Positions 33,548 through 42,768 are shown, counted from the stretch's first letter. The stretch is 64,000 nt of DNA from Ktedonobacteraceae bacterium (GCA_035653615.1 DASRBN010000034.1:1-64000); one strand, 5' to 3'. Program-made: numbers and translations. Notes: generated by a model from the letters alone, not told the origin.

Positions 33548-33630
33548 CATCTAGACATAATCCCAATTATGCATGCTATCAAAAATCTTCAAAGATTCCG
33601 AACGAGTTATCTTTTTAAGGAAACAAATTC

Positions 33631-35007
33631 ATGCCCAAAATGTATGGATGGGTACGTGAGGTAGTGCCCGGTAGTCCCGCCGACCTCGCCGGCCTGCAGC
33701 CGGGCGATCTCATTCGCACCATCAATGGCCATCTGATACGCGACCTCGTGGATTATCAATTCTACGTCGCCGAGGAAGAACTCACGATTGGCTTTGAGCG
33801 ACAGCTCAACCAGCACGAAGTCTCTATCACCAAATCCTATGATGAGAATCTGGGCGTGCTCTTCGGCGAAGAGCCTGCCCCTTTTATCCGTCAGTGCGCC
33901 AACAAGTGCGTCTTCTGCTTTATCAAAGGCCTGCCCGAACGTTTCGCGCCCCAGCCGGGACTGGCGCACGGCATGCGCGCCTCGCTCTACATCAAGGACG
34001 ACGACTATCGCTACTCATTCCTGTTCGGAAATTTCATCACGCTCACCAATCTCAAAGAGCATGACTGGCAGCGGCTCGACGAGCAAAAGCTGACTCCCCT
34101 GTACGTCTCCGTACACACGACCGACCCCGACCTGCGCCGCAAGATGGTCGATGGGCCGCGCGCAGGAGATATCCTGGAGCATATCCAGCGCCTCGGCAGC
34201 ACGCACATCACCTGTCACACGCAGCTCGTACTCTGCCCCACCATCAACGACGGGCCATACCTGGATCGCAGTATTCGCGACCTGGCCGCCCTGCGCCCCA
34301 TCGTCGAATCCATCTCCGTCGTGCCCGTCGGCCTTACAAAGTACAACAATATGATCAAAACCGGCGACCTGCCATCCCTGCGCCACTACACTCCAGAAGA
34401 GGCGGCAGCGATCATCGAGCAGGTCGAGGCCCACCAGCGCCAATTCGAGGCCGAAAATGCCGATGGTTATCCGTTCGTCTATCTTTCCGACGAGTGGTAC
34501 TACCTGACGAAGCGCGATTTCCCACCCGCGCGGCATTATGGCTCTTACGCACAAATCGAAAACGGGGTCGGCATGACGCGCTACTTGCTTGAGCAATGGG
34601 AACGTACAAAACGCAAGTTGCCCACAAGTATGCAGGAGCCGCGTAAAGTCACGCTGGTAACAGGTACTATGGCCGAACCCATTATAGAGCAGCTGGCCGC
34701 CGACATGCGCGAGATCGAGGGACTTGAGGTTCAGGTATTGCCGGTCGTGAACCGCTTCTTTGGCGCGGAAGTGACCGTCGCCGGACTCTTATGCGGGCAG
34801 GATGTCCTTGCCGCCCTGGAGCAGAACCGGTACCTGGGAGACCTCGTCCTATTGCCGCGCGTCATGCTCGATAACGAGGGTGTGCGTTTCCTCGATGATA
34901 TTACCGTGGAAGAGTTCAAATCCCGGCTACCGGTCAGAGCCGAATTCGTGCGCAATGCACAGGAAACCATCGAAGCGCTGCGGTCGCTCAACTATATAGC
35001 TGTATAG
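33631..35007 (+). CDS. DUF512 protein with PDZ-like domain and CxxxCxxC cluster (458 aa)
   Basis: The N-terminus is PDZ-like (VREVVPGSPADLAGLQPGDLI, residues 8-28). It is followed by C89-ANK-C93-VF-C96 in RQCANKCVFCF, the radical-SAM-style CxxxCxxC spacing, and by a DUF512 domain in the C-terminal half (VTGTMAEP, ending LPRVMLDNEGVRFLDD). Such proteins are widespread in Firmicutes, cyanobacteria and Chloroflexota and have no settled function; they are predicted Fe-S enzymes. Length is normal for the family. It has its own promoter and lies about 120 bases upstream of prs. The start ATG 33631 follows TTAAGGAAAC. Confidence 0.82.
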   Translation: MPKMYGWVREVVPGSPADLAGLQPGDLIRTINGHLIRDLVDYQFYVAEEELTIGFERQLNQHEVSITKSYDENLGVLFGEEPAPFIRQCANKCVFCFIKGLPERFAPQPGLAHGMRASLYIKDDDYRYSFLFGNFITLTNLKEHDWQRLDEQKLTPLYVSVHTTDPDLRRKMVDGPRAGDILEHIQRLGSTHITCHTQLVLCPTINDGPYLDRSIRDLAALRPIVESISVVPVGLTKYNNMIKTGDLPSLRHYTPEEAAAIIEQVEAHQRQFEAENADGYPFVYLSDEWYYLTKRDFPPARHYGSYAQIENGVGMTRYLLEQWERTKRKLPTSMQEPRKVTLVTGTMAEPIIEQLAADMREIEGLEVQVLPVVNRFFGAEVTVAGLLCGQDVLAALEQNRYLGDLVLLPRVMLDNEGVRFLDDITVEEFKSRLPVRAEFVRNAQETIEALRSLNYIAV

Positions 35008-35080
35008 AGGGAAGGCCGATGATGAATTTTTACCAGCAAAATCGGTAAGCACCTGGCCGCGTCATTCCTCCCATTTCAGG

Positions 35081-35110
35081 TTTACATAAACTGACACCGT
35101 GTGATATACT
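35081..35110 (+). promoter_or_regulatory. Promoter for prs
   Basis: TTTACA (35081-35086) and TATACT (35105-35110) are 18 bases apart, and the ribosome-binding site GGAGGTG follows before ATG 35130, giving a very short leader. Confidence 0.55.
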
Positions 35111-35129
35111 ACTGTAACCGGAGGTGAGA

Positions 35130-36068
35130 ATGAACGACCTGAGTGTCTTTACGGGCAACGCAAATCGCCAGCTGGCCGCGTCAATCTGTAAACATCTGCG
35201 CATACCGCTCGGCGACGCCGACGTCTTTCAATTCAGCAACGAGAATATCTTCGTCAAAATTAATGAGAACGTGCGCGGCCACGACGTATTTGTCATCCAG
35301 CCATTCAGTTCGCCCGTCAACCGTTCCATCCTCGAACTGCTCATCATGATCGACGCCTTGAAACGCGCCTCCGCCGCGCGCATCACCGCCGTCATCCCCT
35401 ACTACGCCTATGGCCGCACCGACAAAAAAGATCAGCCACGCGTGCCCATCACGGCCCGCCTCATCGCCGACTGCATCACGGTCGCCGGCGCGCATCGCGT
35501 GCTGACGATGGACATGCACGCCGGCCAGATTCAGGGCTTCTTCAACATTCCCGTCGATGAGCTCACGGCGCAAATCTTGCTGGCGCGTTACTTCACCCAG
35601 AAGGAACTGCTCGATTTCACCGTCGTATCTGCCGATGAAGGCTTCGCTAAAAAAGCCCGCCAGCTCGCCGACCGCCTCAATGCCCCGCTCGCCATCATCG
35701 AAAAGCGCCGCCACGGAAACAACGGTGTAACCGAAGCCATGGGCATCATCGGCAACGTCGAGGGCCGCCACGCCCTCATCATCGACGATGAGATCGACAC
35801 CGCCGGTTCGCTGACCCAGGCCGTGCGCATCGTACACGAACACGGCGCGCATAATATCTACTGCTGCGCCACCCACGGCATCTTCTCCGGCCCGGCCATC
35901 GAACGCTTGAAGGCCGCGCCTATCGAAGAAATCGTGGTCACCGACTCCATTCCCCTGGCCGAGCACAAGCGCTTACCCAACATGACGATTCTCTCCGTCG
36001 CCGAACTCTTCGCCGGCGCCATCAGTCGCATCCACGATGGGCGTTCCGTCACCGAACTCTTCCGCTGA
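35130..36068 (+). CDS. prs: Ribose-phosphate pyrophosphokinase (312 aa)
   Basis: Makes 5-phosphoribosyl 1-pyrophosphate (PRPP) from ribose 5-phosphate and ATP for nucleotide, His and Trp synthesis. Expected motifs are present: FVIQPF near residue 50, YYAYGRTDKKDQPR with the ATP-binding flexible segment (about 93-106), the metal-binding DMHAGQIQGFF (about 128-138), and the PRPP loop ALIIDDEIDTAGSL (about 213-226). The last is the family signature. I chose ATG 35130 because GGAGGTG lies 6 bases upstream; GTG 35124 is inside that site. The gene has its own promoter. Identity is very secure. Confidence 0.95.
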   Translation: MNDLSVFTGNANRQLAASICKHLRIPLGDADVFQFSNENIFVKINENVRGHDVFVIQPFSSPVNRSILELLIMIDALKRASAARITAVIPYYAYGRTDKKDQPRVPITARLIADCITVAGAHRVLTMDMHAGQIQGFFNIPVDELTAQILLARYFTQKELLDFTVVSADEGFAKKARQLADRLNAPLAIIEKRRHGNNGVTEAMGIIGNVEGRHALIIDDEIDTAGSLTQAVRIVHEHGAHNIYCCATHGIFSGPAIERLKAAPIEEIVVTDSIPLAEHKRLPNMTILSVAELFAGAISRIHDGRSVTELFR

Positions 36069-36479
36069 TCGCTTTTAACAAATTTCATTATCGGTCCCGC
36101 CTGACTATTTTATCAAAAACCATAATCGACTGCTACCTGGCTTCGCGGTCTGCCTTATGCATCCTGCTCACCTTTCCTCTCGTGGTATGATTACTTACAC
36201 GGGCCGGGTGTAAGCCTCAGATGGTTACACTCTCCCTGACACTTTTTTCAGTGAAGATGATCGAGCGCGGACTCCCGCGGTGCTTACACAGGCGCCTGCT
36301 GCCCTGGTAGCCGCCCCAGGAGCCTATCACTGCCCGGAGGCCTGTCATTCTGAGCGAAACGAAGAATCTCTGCCCGCACGCGGATTCTTCGTTTCACTCA
36401 GAATGACATGCACCGGGGTACTGCAAAAAAAACCTACTTGTATAAGTCCTCTCGGATGGCTACACGAAAGGAGTAAGCC
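36069..36479. other. Intergenic region carrying palindromic repeat copy 2
   Basis: No gene is supported in these 410 bases. They contain the diverged palindrome at 36343-36408, described separately. A GGAG-type ribosome-binding site (GAAAGGAGTAAGCC) occurs immediately before the next start codon. Confidence 0.5.
36343..36408. repeat. Palindromic repeat (MITE-like), copy 2
   Basis: Arms of 26 bases (36343-36368 and 36383-36408) contain TGTCATTCTGAG and GAAGAATC, with one C/T difference between the arms and a 14-base loop. The core matches the palindrome at 8839-8938 but with GAAAC instead of GCAGC, showing divergence between copies with compensating changes in the arms. Confidence 0.7.
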
Positions 36480-37517
36480 ATGATAAAGCTCTATGTCGCA
36501 ATAGAAAAGGCTCTGGCAGTTGTAATTCAGCGCACCAATGGTTGGGAAGTCGATTTGAAGCTGACCGGCACCGATCCACAGTGCCTCGCGATAGACCCAT
36601 TGCATCATGAACAAATTTACTGTGGCACCTTCGATCAGGGAATATGGCGCAGCAGCGACGCGGGCGCATCCTGGGAACATATTGGCGAAAAGATTCCATA
36701 CGAGCGCATCATGTCGGTCGCCGTCAGCCCATTGGAGCAGGTTAATGGTTATGGCATCGTCTACGCGGGTACGGAACCGAGCGCCATCTTCCGCTCTGAA
36801 GATCGTGGCACTACCTGGCGCGACCTGGCCGACCTGCGCCGGTTGCCCTCGGCCCCGACCTGGAGCTTTCCACCGCGGCCATATACCAGCCACATTCGCT
36901 GGATCACGCCCGACCCCGTCTTTGCCGGTCGCGTCTTCGCGGCCGCTGAAGCGGGCGCCCTGGTACGCAGCCTGGATGGAGGCGAGACCTGGGAGGATCG
37001 CAAACCCGGCGGCCCATTCGATACGCACACGCTCGTCATGCCGCGTCAAATACCCAACCGGCTCTACTCAGCCGCCGGCGATGGCTTCATGCGGCCCGGC
37101 AGTGGCTTCGTCCAGAGCGATGATGGCGGCGAGACCTGGTACCGGCCCAACGAGGGCTTCCAATACAACTACCTGTGGAGCGTCGCCGTCGATCCTGTCG
37201 ATGCTGAAACCCTCGTCGTCTCAGCCGCTCCCGGCCCGCAGCAGGCGCATAATCCCATGAGCGCGGAATCGGCCATCTATCGCCGCTCTCACGACAACAA
37301 ATGGCAGCAGGTAGAACACGGATTGCCGGACTCACATGGGATGCTCGCCTCAGTGCTGGCGGCGCATGAAGCAGAACCCCATGTCTTCTATGCCGGAAAC
37401 AATAAAGGCATCTTTCGCTCTGCCGATGCTGGACAGACCTGGGAGGGGTTATCGATTCCCTGGCCGACGGGGACGCGGGTAGGACGTGTACATGCGCTGG
37501 TCGCGGTGATGGAATAA
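36480..37517 (+). CDS. BNR/sortilin-like beta-propeller protein (345 aa)
   Basis: At least four BNR/Asp-box-type blades are visible: IWRSSDAGASWEHI, IFRSEDRGTTWRDL, LVRSLDGGETWED, FVQSDDGGETWYRP and IFRSADAGQTWEGL. This is the pattern of VPS10/sialidase-like propellers (S-x-D-x-G-x-x-W). No signal peptide is seen, so it appears cytoplasmic, and no sialidase catalytic Arg triad is evident. Many such proteins are annotated as glycosyl hydrolases without proof; binding or scaffold function is equally likely. ATG 36480 follows GAAAGGAGTAAGCC. The next gene is 32 bases downstream and may be co-transcribed. Confidence 0.78.
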   Translation: MIKLYVAIEKALAVVIQRTNGWEVDLKLTGTDPQCLAIDPLHHEQIYCGTFDQGIWRSSDAGASWEHIGEKIPYERIMSVAVSPLEQVNGYGIVYAGTEPSAIFRSEDRGTTWRDLADLRRLPSAPTWSFPPRPYTSHIRWITPDPVFAGRVFAAAEAGALVRSLDGGETWEDRKPGGPFDTHTLVMPRQIPNRLYSAAGDGFMRPGSGFVQSDDGGETWYRPNEGFQYNYLWSVAVDPVDAETLVVSAAPGPQQAHNPMSAESAIYRRSHDNKWQQVEHGLPDSHGMLASVLAAHEAEPHVFYAGNNKGIFRSADAGQTWEGLSIPWPTGTRVGRVHALVAVME

Positions 37518-37549
37518 CCCCCAATCCCAAAAAGGAGAACAATAGCCTC

Positions 37550-38011
37550 GTGAAAATTGCCACGTTTGATGAAATTTCCGGTGAATTTCAGGAAAGAGTA
37601 AACAAAGCAGTCTGGTGCAACGTTGCCACCATCGATGCGAAAGGTCGCCCGCGCTCGCGTATCTTACATCCTATCTGGCAGGGAGAGATTGGGTGGATTA
37701 CCACGCGGCGTGGAACCCCCAAAGAGCGGCACCTTCAGGAGCATCCCTATGTCTCCCTTGCCTACATAGCCGATGTTGTGAAGCCGGTATATGTAGATTG
37801 CAAAGCTGAGTGGATAGAAGACCTGGGTATCAAGCAAGACATCTGGCAGCTTCTACAAAATACCCTGCCTCCCATGGGTTTCGATCCTGCTCCCATCTAT
37901 GGCAGCGTCGATCATCCCGCGTTTGGCCTGCTCAAAGTCACCCCGTGGAGGATTGAATTGACTTCGGTGGCGACGGTGCCACCAGAAAGGAAAATATGGT
38001 ACGCGGTATAA
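37550..38011 (+). CDS. Pyridoxamine 5-phosphate oxidase family protein (153 aa)
   Basis: A split beta-barrel flavin/F420-type protein: WCNVATIDAKGRPRSRIL near residues 22-40, then WQGEIGWITTR and PYVSLAY, and a C-terminal KVTPWRIEL. These match the general stress/PNPOx-like family. Many relatives bind FMN or F420 and reduce small molecules or bind heme; the true pyridoxamine oxidase motifs are not complete, so the PLP-synthesis role is unlikely. It starts with GTG 37550, with AAAAAGGAGAAC upstream, 32 bases after the BNR-propeller gene, so they are probably one transcript. Substrate unknown. Confidence 0.75.
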   Translation: MKIATFDEISGEFQERVNKAVWCNVATIDAKGRPRSRILHPIWQGEIGWITTRRGTPKERHLQEHPYVSLAYIADVVKPVYVDCKAEWIEDLGIKQDIWQLLQNTLPPMGFDPAPIYGSVDHPAFGLLKVTPWRIELTSVATVPPERKIWYAV

Positions 38012-38061
38012 ATATAGAACATCAGTCTACATAGCTTAGTAAGCATTATATTACGCGTGAG

Positions 38062-38091
38062 TTAGTCAGGTCAACTATTTTATGGTATAAT
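38062..38091 (+). promoter_or_regulatory. Promoter upstream of der
   Basis: A perfect TATAAT (38086-38091) lies 18 bases downstream of TTAGTC (38062-38067). Transcription would start near 38098, before the GC-rich hairpin at 38123-38144 and the der start at 38219. Confidence 0.5.
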
Positions 38092-38122
38092 GACCCACAA
38101 GCATAAACATCAACAAACAAAG

Positions 38123-38144
38123 GGGCACCCCTACGTGGGTGCCC
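38123..38144 (+). terminator. Leader hairpin upstream of der
   Basis: GGGCACCC (38123-38130) and GGGTGCCC (38137-38144) form an 8-bp perfect stem in the der leader, followed by TCTCTATC rather than a T-run. It may be a leader hairpin or a weak attenuator. Confidence 0.4.
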
Positions 38145-38218
38145 TCTCTATCGTGTAAACATTAAAGCTATGCGTATATAAAGCTCTACATATCGGAAAA
38201 AAGGGTGGAGGTGAACCT

Positions 38219-39634
38219 ATGAAGCCACTTGTCGCCATCGTTGGCCGCCCCAACGTTGGCAAATCAACATTTTTTAATCGCATGATCGGCAAGCGTGTAG
38301 CCGTCGTCGAAGACCTGCCGGGTACGACCCGCGACCGCATCTACGGCGATACCGATTGGAATGGGCGCGAGTTCACGCTGATCGATACCGGCGGACTGGA
38401 ACTCGGCAGCGATATTCCCGTTGGCCAGGTGGGACTCAACGGGCAGCCGGGCGATATCATGAAGGGCGTGCGCGCCCAGGCGGAACTCGCCATCGAAGAG
38501 GCCGACGTGATCGTCTTTATGGTCGATGCTCGTTCCGGCATCACCGCCGCCGATGAAGAGGTCGCCGACCTGCTGCGCCGCACCGAGAAGCCGGTTATTC
38601 TGGCCGCGAACAAGGCGGACAATGCGCGCCTGCGCCAGGATGTCGTCGAATTCTACTCGCTGGGCCTGGGCGATCCGATTGATCTCTCGTCGTTGCAAGG
38701 CGTCGGAACCGGCGACCTGCTCGACCGCATCGTCGAAGAACTTCCACCCGAAGAAGAACAGTCCGAGGAAGAAGAGGAAGATATTCCCCGCATCGCTATC
38801 GTGGGCCGTCCCAACGTCGGCAAATCATCGCTGCTCAACGCCATCCTGGGCACGCAGCGCGCCATTGTCAGCGACGTGCCCGGCACCACCCGTGATGCCA
38901 TCGATACCGAAGTCGAATTCCAGGGCCGCAAGATGATCCTTATCGATACTGCAGGTATCCGGCGGCGCGGGCGCATTGGCCCCGGCATCGAAAAATTCAG
39001 CGTCTTGCGCGCGACCCGCGCGATCGAGCGCTGCGATGTAGCACTGCTCGTCATCGATGCCAGCGAAGGATTGGCGGCACAGGATACTCATATCGCGGGT
39101 GAAATTCACGAACAGGCCAAAGGAGTGATCGTCGTCGTCAACAAGTGGGACCTGGCCCAGGCGCAGCGCCGTGCCGCCCGCGAAGGCCGTCCGCCCAAAC
39201 CGGATGACGAAATAGAAAGCGCCGAAGAGTATCGCAAAATCATCGCCGAGGGCCTGAAGTTCATTCCCTACGCGCCCATCGTCTTCACATCCGCGAGCAC
39301 CGGCTATCACGTGCAGTCCCTACTGGAGACCGCGCTCAGCATCGCCGATATGCGTTACCTGCGCATACCCACCTCGCGGCTCAACGAGGTCGTGCGCGAG
39401 GCAGTGCGGCGTCATAATCCGACCCTGTTTCGTGGCAAAACACTGAAGATTTACTATGCGACGCAGACGCAGGTGAATCCTCCCACCTTCGTCTTCTTCG
39501 TCAACGACCCGCAGGCGTTGCATTTTTCCTATGAACGCTATCTAGAAAATCAACTGCGCGAGGTATTCGGCTTTAAGGGTACGGCCATTCGCATGTTCTT
39601 CCGCGCGCGCCCCAAATCCGAACAAACGAGGTAA
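38219..39634 (+). CDS. der: GTPase Der/EngA, ribosome assembly factor (471 aa)
   Basis: Two tandem G domains. The first has GRPNVGKST (residues 9-17) and DTGG; the second has GRPNVGKSS (from about residue 197) and DTAGIRRRG. They are joined by an acidic linker (EEEQSEEEEEDIPR), and a C-terminal KH-like domain follows. Der is an essential GTPase in late 50S ribosomal subunit assembly in the cytoplasm. Length is slightly above the usual 430-490 range and within it. ATG 38219 follows GGGTGGAGGTGAAC. A terminator-like hairpin (39652-39685) follows. Identity is secure. Confidence 0.95.
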   Translation: MKPLVAIVGRPNVGKSTFFNRMIGKRVAVVEDLPGTTRDRIYGDTDWNGREFTLIDTGGLELGSDIPVGQVGLNGQPGDIMKGVRAQAELAIEEADVIVFMVDARSGITAADEEVADLLRRTEKPVILAANKADNARLRQDVVEFYSLGLGDPIDLSSLQGVGTGDLLDRIVEELPPEEEQSEEEEEDIPRIAIVGRPNVGKSSLLNAILGTQRAIVSDVPGTTRDAIDTEVEFQGRKMILIDTAGIRRRGRIGPGIEKFSVLRATRAIERCDVALLVIDASEGLAAQDTHIAGEIHEQAKGVIVVVNKWDLAQAQRRAAREGRPPKPDDEIESAEEYRKIIAEGLKFIPYAPIVFTSASTGYHVQSLLETALSIADMRYLRIPTSRLNEVVREAVRRHNPTLFRGKTLKIYYATQTQVNPPTFVFFVNDPQALHFSYERYLENQLREVFGFKGTAIRMFFRARPKSEQTR

Positions 39635-39651
39635 CACTACAACCTTTCCTG

Positions 39652-39685
39652 CTCATCCTCGTATAGATAATGATACGAGGGTGAG
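39652..39685 (+). terminator. Terminator-like hairpin after der
   Basis: Arms CTCATCCTCGTAT (39652-39664) and ATACGAGGGTGAG (39673-39685) pair over 13 bp with one G.T pair and an 8-base loop, 18 bases after the der stop. No T-run follows, so it may stabilise the 3-prime end. Confidence 0.5.
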
Positions 39686-39734
39686 ACATGGAAATGGACT
39701 AGAACATATCTATCGCACCATTTTGCACATATAT

Positions 39735-39763
39735 TTGTCATGCTTTGAGGTATATGCTATATT
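39735..39763 (+). promoter_or_regulatory. Promoter for the PP2C/kinase signalling operon
   Basis: TTGTCA (39735-39740) and TATATT (39758-39763) are separated by 17 bases, 36 bases before ATG 39799. This is the likely start of the signalling transcript running into the kinase gene. Confidence 0.5.
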
Positions 39764-39798
39764 GAGCTTGCAAATACCGTAATTAAAAGGAAAAACAT

Positions 39799-40698
39799 AT
39801 GTCATTAAAACTCACTGCCGCATATAAAACTGACGTGGGGAAGCAAAGGGAACAAAACGAGGACAAACCCTACTCCTTTATCACCGAAGAGGGCGATAGC
39901 GGCCTCTTTATCGTCGCCGATGGTATGGGTGGCTACCAGGCCGGCGAGGTAGCCAGCAGGCTCGCCGTCGAAAAGATCAGCGAATCGCTCAAACCATTTT
40001 TCTTGCCGCTATCAGAGCAGCCAACGATTAAACTGACCCCTTTATCTGAGCAAGAAACGGTCAAGATACAGGCGATGGAGCCGCCGTCCCAAATCGCTTC
40101 CCAGGAGCCGTCCTCTGCCGCCGCCGCGCCGCAGAAAACACGCAAGCTCCCGGAGACATCCGTCGCTAAGAATGTCGAAGAGGGCCTGAAGGGTGCTATC
40201 CAGCAGGCAAACAAGGCCATCCTCAACTATGGCGAAGCGCAATCTTCCGCCCGCGGCCTCGGTTGTACCGTCACCGCGGCCCTTGTGCAGGGAAACACCG
40301 CCTATGTCGCCAACATCGGTGATAGCCGCACCTACCTGTTTCGTAAAGGCGAACTGACGCCTTTAACGCGCGATCATTCGCTCGTAGCGCGGCTGGTCGA
40401 AGCAAAACAGATCGAGCCCGAAGACGTGTACACACACCCGCAGCGCAACCTGATCTATAAATCGTTGGGCGCGGGCCATAAAAGCGTCGACCCCGACATC
40501 TTCCATGAACACTTGCAGCCCGGCGATATCCTCCTGCTGTGTTCCGATGGCTTGTGGGAAATGGTGCATCCCTCCGACCTGGCCCGCGTGCTCGGCGAGC
40601 AACAGGACCCGCAAAAGGCCTGCGATATCTTGATCGACATGGCCAATGCCAATGGGGGCGAGGATAACATCACCGCCGTGATCGTGCATATAAGTTGA
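39799..40698 (+). CDS. PP2C-family protein phosphatase (299 aa)
   Basis: A metal-dependent Ser/Thr phosphatase. Motifs: QREQNEDKPY near residue 13, the catalytic ADGMGGYQAG (about 40), GDSRTYLFR (about 175), THPQRNLIYKSLG, LCSDGLWEMV (about 248) and GGEDNITAVIV at the end. The Asp residues in ADGMGG, SDGLW and GEDN bind two Mn/Mg ions. A low-complexity insertion of about 60 residues (about 70-130, rich in Pro, Ser, Gln) interrupts the usual fold. It ends 10 bases before the kinase gene, so the pair is co-transcribed and the phosphatase probably reverses the kinase. There is no membrane segment. Confidence 0.92.
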   Translation: MSLKLTAAYKTDVGKQREQNEDKPYSFITEEGDSGLFIVADGMGGYQAGEVASRLAVEKISESLKPFFLPLSEQPTIKLTPLSEQETVKIQAMEPPSQIASQEPSSAAAAPQKTRKLPETSVAKNVEEGLKGAIQQANKAILNYGEAQSSARGLGCTVTAALVQGNTAYVANIGDSRTYLFRKGELTPLTRDHSLVARLVEAKQIEPEDVYTHPQRNLIYKSLGAGHKSVDPDIFHEHLQPGDILLLCSDGLWEMVHPSDLARVLGEQQDPQKACDILIDMANANGGEDNITAVIVHIS

Positions 40699-40708
40699 GG
40701 ACGCGGGT

Positions 40709-42688
40709 ATGCCACTGCCTTTAGGTACAATCCTTGATGGAAAATTCAAAATCATCCAGGTGCTGGGTGAAGGCGGCATGGGGACCGTCTATAAGGTTGA
40801 ACAGGTCGGAAAACCGGGCTACTATCGCGCAGTAAAGGAACTGCTCATCAACCCCAGTATGCCTGAGGAGGAGCGCAAAGCGGCCATCGAGCGCTTCGAT
40901 AAAGAGATCGACCTGCTCTTCAAGCTGAAACATCCGCGCATTCCCTCCCTGATACTCAGCTTCCAGGAGCGAGGCAACTACTACTTCGTAATGGAATTCG
41001 TGCCTGGACGCAGCCTGGAGAAAATGCTGGAAGATACTAACGCGCCGCTAGACGAAGAATCGGTCGTGCGCTGGATGATTCAGGTGTGCGATGCGTTGAG
41101 CTACATTCACTCGCAGAACCCGCCCATCATCCTGCGTGACCTCAAACCTGGCAATATTATGGTCATGCCCGACGGCAATGTCGAACTGATCGACTTCGGC
41201 ATCGCGCGCAGGTTCGACCCCAACAAACGCACCAACACTGAGAATTTAGGAACCATCTCCTACGCCTCGCCGGAGCATCTCGGCTCGATTACCGCGCCGG
41301 GACAGAGGCGTTCCGCGCAGAATCCCGGCAAGCTGGTACAAACGGATGCGCGCTCGGATATCTACTCGTTAGGGGCAACCATGTATCACCTGCTCACCAA
41401 TCACGAGCCAGAGCCGATCCAGACACCTGCCCCCGGCAGCATCTACGCTAAAAATCCGCGCCTGCATACCATCCAGGTAGGCAATCGCATTATCTGTCCT
41501 GTCGAGCAGGTCATCATCAAGGCCATGCAGCAGGACCCTACCCAGCGTTTTCAGAGCGCCGATGCTATGCGTGTAGCATTACAGCAGTGCCTGTCATACA
41601 TCGCGGCTCCTGCCCCGGCCACCGTGCAGATTCCGGCGCTCTCGTCCAACGCCACCATCGTCGTACCCTCGACGGCAACAGGAAATGAGGTCATCTGCCC
41701 CAAGTGTGGCTATCGCAATCGACCCGGCGCGAAGTTCTGCAAGCGTGATGGACAGCCTCTGACACACGGGGCAACAATTGTGCCGCCCCAGGTGCGAGCG
41801 CAGGTGGGCGTCCGGCCCCCGGCCCCTATTCGCGCCCGCCCCATCGGCTCGAGCAGCATCCAGCCGCGACCGGTCGGCTCCAGCGTTGTGCAGGCGCCGG
41901 ACCCCACCACGGCCTATCGCCTGGGTCTGCAAGACCTGAACAACAAAAACTATACCGAAGCCATCAATCACTTCAAAATGGCCCAGGTTGCCGGCAGATC
42001 ATCCTACGACGTGTCCTACAACCTTGGTCGCGCTTACCGCCAGTATGGGCAATCGGTCAAAGACAAAGACAGGAACCTGTTCAACGATAATATAAAGCTG
42101 GCAGCCGAACAGTTCGAACAGGCAATCGCGGCCCGGTCGAATTCTTTCGATAGTTACTTCCAGCTGGGTATGTGCTATCATGACCTGGAACTCTATCCTA
42201 AGGCCATAGAGGCTTTCAAGGGCGCGCTCCGGCTCGCCCCGCAGGACCCGGCGGTCTACTTCCAGTTGGGCAAGGTCGCCGAAGACCAGGGCTATAACCT
42301 TGAAGCCGAGGCCTATTTCCTGGAAGGCCTCAAAATTAATCCCAGGCACGCGCTGATCCTGATAGAGCTGGGACGTCTCTACCTGAAAATGAATCAGGCC
42401 CAATCTGCTATCAGCGTCCTGCGCCAGGCCACGCAGCAGGAGCCAGGCATGTGGGAGGGCTGGTATGAACTTGGCCGCGCCCACATGAAAGCACGCGAAT
42501 GGAAGGTAGCGCTCAGCGCCCTCGAGCAGGCGCGGCAATGGAATCCCGGCGTCTCCGAGATCTACAGCGCCATGGCAAGCTGCTACCTTAAGTCGGGAAA
42601 AAAGAATGAAGCCCGCCAGATGATACGCGAGGCGCTGCAATATGATCCTAATAATGTCGAGGCTAACCGTTTACAAAAGCAATTATAG
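40709..42688 (+). CDS. Ser/Thr protein kinase with zinc ribbon and TPR repeats (659 aa)
   Basis: An eukaryotic-like kinase domain (residues 10-290): G-loop VLGEGGMG (18-25), catalytic loop ILRDLKPGN (about 140-148, Leu in place of the usual His), and IDFGIAR (about 161). A zinc ribbon follows (ICPKCGYRNRP, then FCKRDGQPL, about 329-352). The last about 260 residues (395-655) hold seven or so TPR repeats. It probably phosphorylates proteins of the module, with TPRs recruiting partners. There is no transmembrane helix or PASTA repeat, so it is cytoplasmic, unlike PknB. The upstream gene is a PP2C and the downstream gene a second PP2C, giving a balanced kinase/phosphatase module. Confidence 0.92.
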   Translation: MPLPLGTILDGKFKIIQVLGEGGMGTVYKVEQVGKPGYYRAVKELLINPSMPEEERKAAIERFDKEIDLLFKLKHPRIPSLILSFQERGNYYFVMEFVPGRSLEKMLEDTNAPLDEESVVRWMIQVCDALSYIHSQNPPIILRDLKPGNIMVMPDGNVELIDFGIARRFDPNKRTNTENLGTISYASPEHLGSITAPGQRRSAQNPGKLVQTDARSDIYSLGATMYHLLTNHEPEPIQTPAPGSIYAKNPRLHTIQVGNRIICPVEQVIIKAMQQDPTQRFQSADAMRVALQQCLSYIAAPAPATVQIPALSSNATIVVPSTATGNEVICPKCGYRNRPGAKFCKRDGQPLTHGATIVPPQVRAQVGVRPPAPIRARPIGSSSIQPRPVGSSVVQAPDPTTAYRLGLQDLNNKNYTEAINHFKMAQVAGRSSYDVSYNLGRAYRQYGQSVKDKDRNLFNDNIKLAAEQFEQAIAARSNSFDSYFQLGMCYHDLELYPKAIEAFKGALRLAPQDPAVYFQLGKVAEDQGYNLEAEAYFLEGLKINPRHALILIELGRLYLKMNQAQSAISVLRQATQQEPGMWEGWYELGRAHMKAREWKVALSALEQARQWNPGVSEIYSAMASCYLKSGKKNEARQMIREALQYDPNNVEANRLQKQL

Positions 42689-42703
42689 TGTACTGCGGCA
42701 TCC

Positions 42704-42732
42704 TGTAGGGACAGCGCCTCGTGCCTGTCCTC
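42704..42732. repeat. GTAGGGACAG short palindromic repeat, copy 1
   Basis: A 29-base element with dyad arms GGACAG and CTGTCC around a variable GCGCCTCGTGC-like centre. The same element occurs at 47252, 47670, 49013 and 49065, always intergenic or at stop codons. It lies between the kinase and second phosphatase genes. Confidence 0.75.
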
Positions 42733-42768
42733 TGCGGGTCCAGGAGAATATATAAAAGGAGGGCAGCC

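Noticed and set aside
35181-35966. Long minus-strand frame opposite prs
   Set aside because: The sense strand encodes an unmistakable ribose-phosphate pyrophosphokinase; the antisense frame has no motif.
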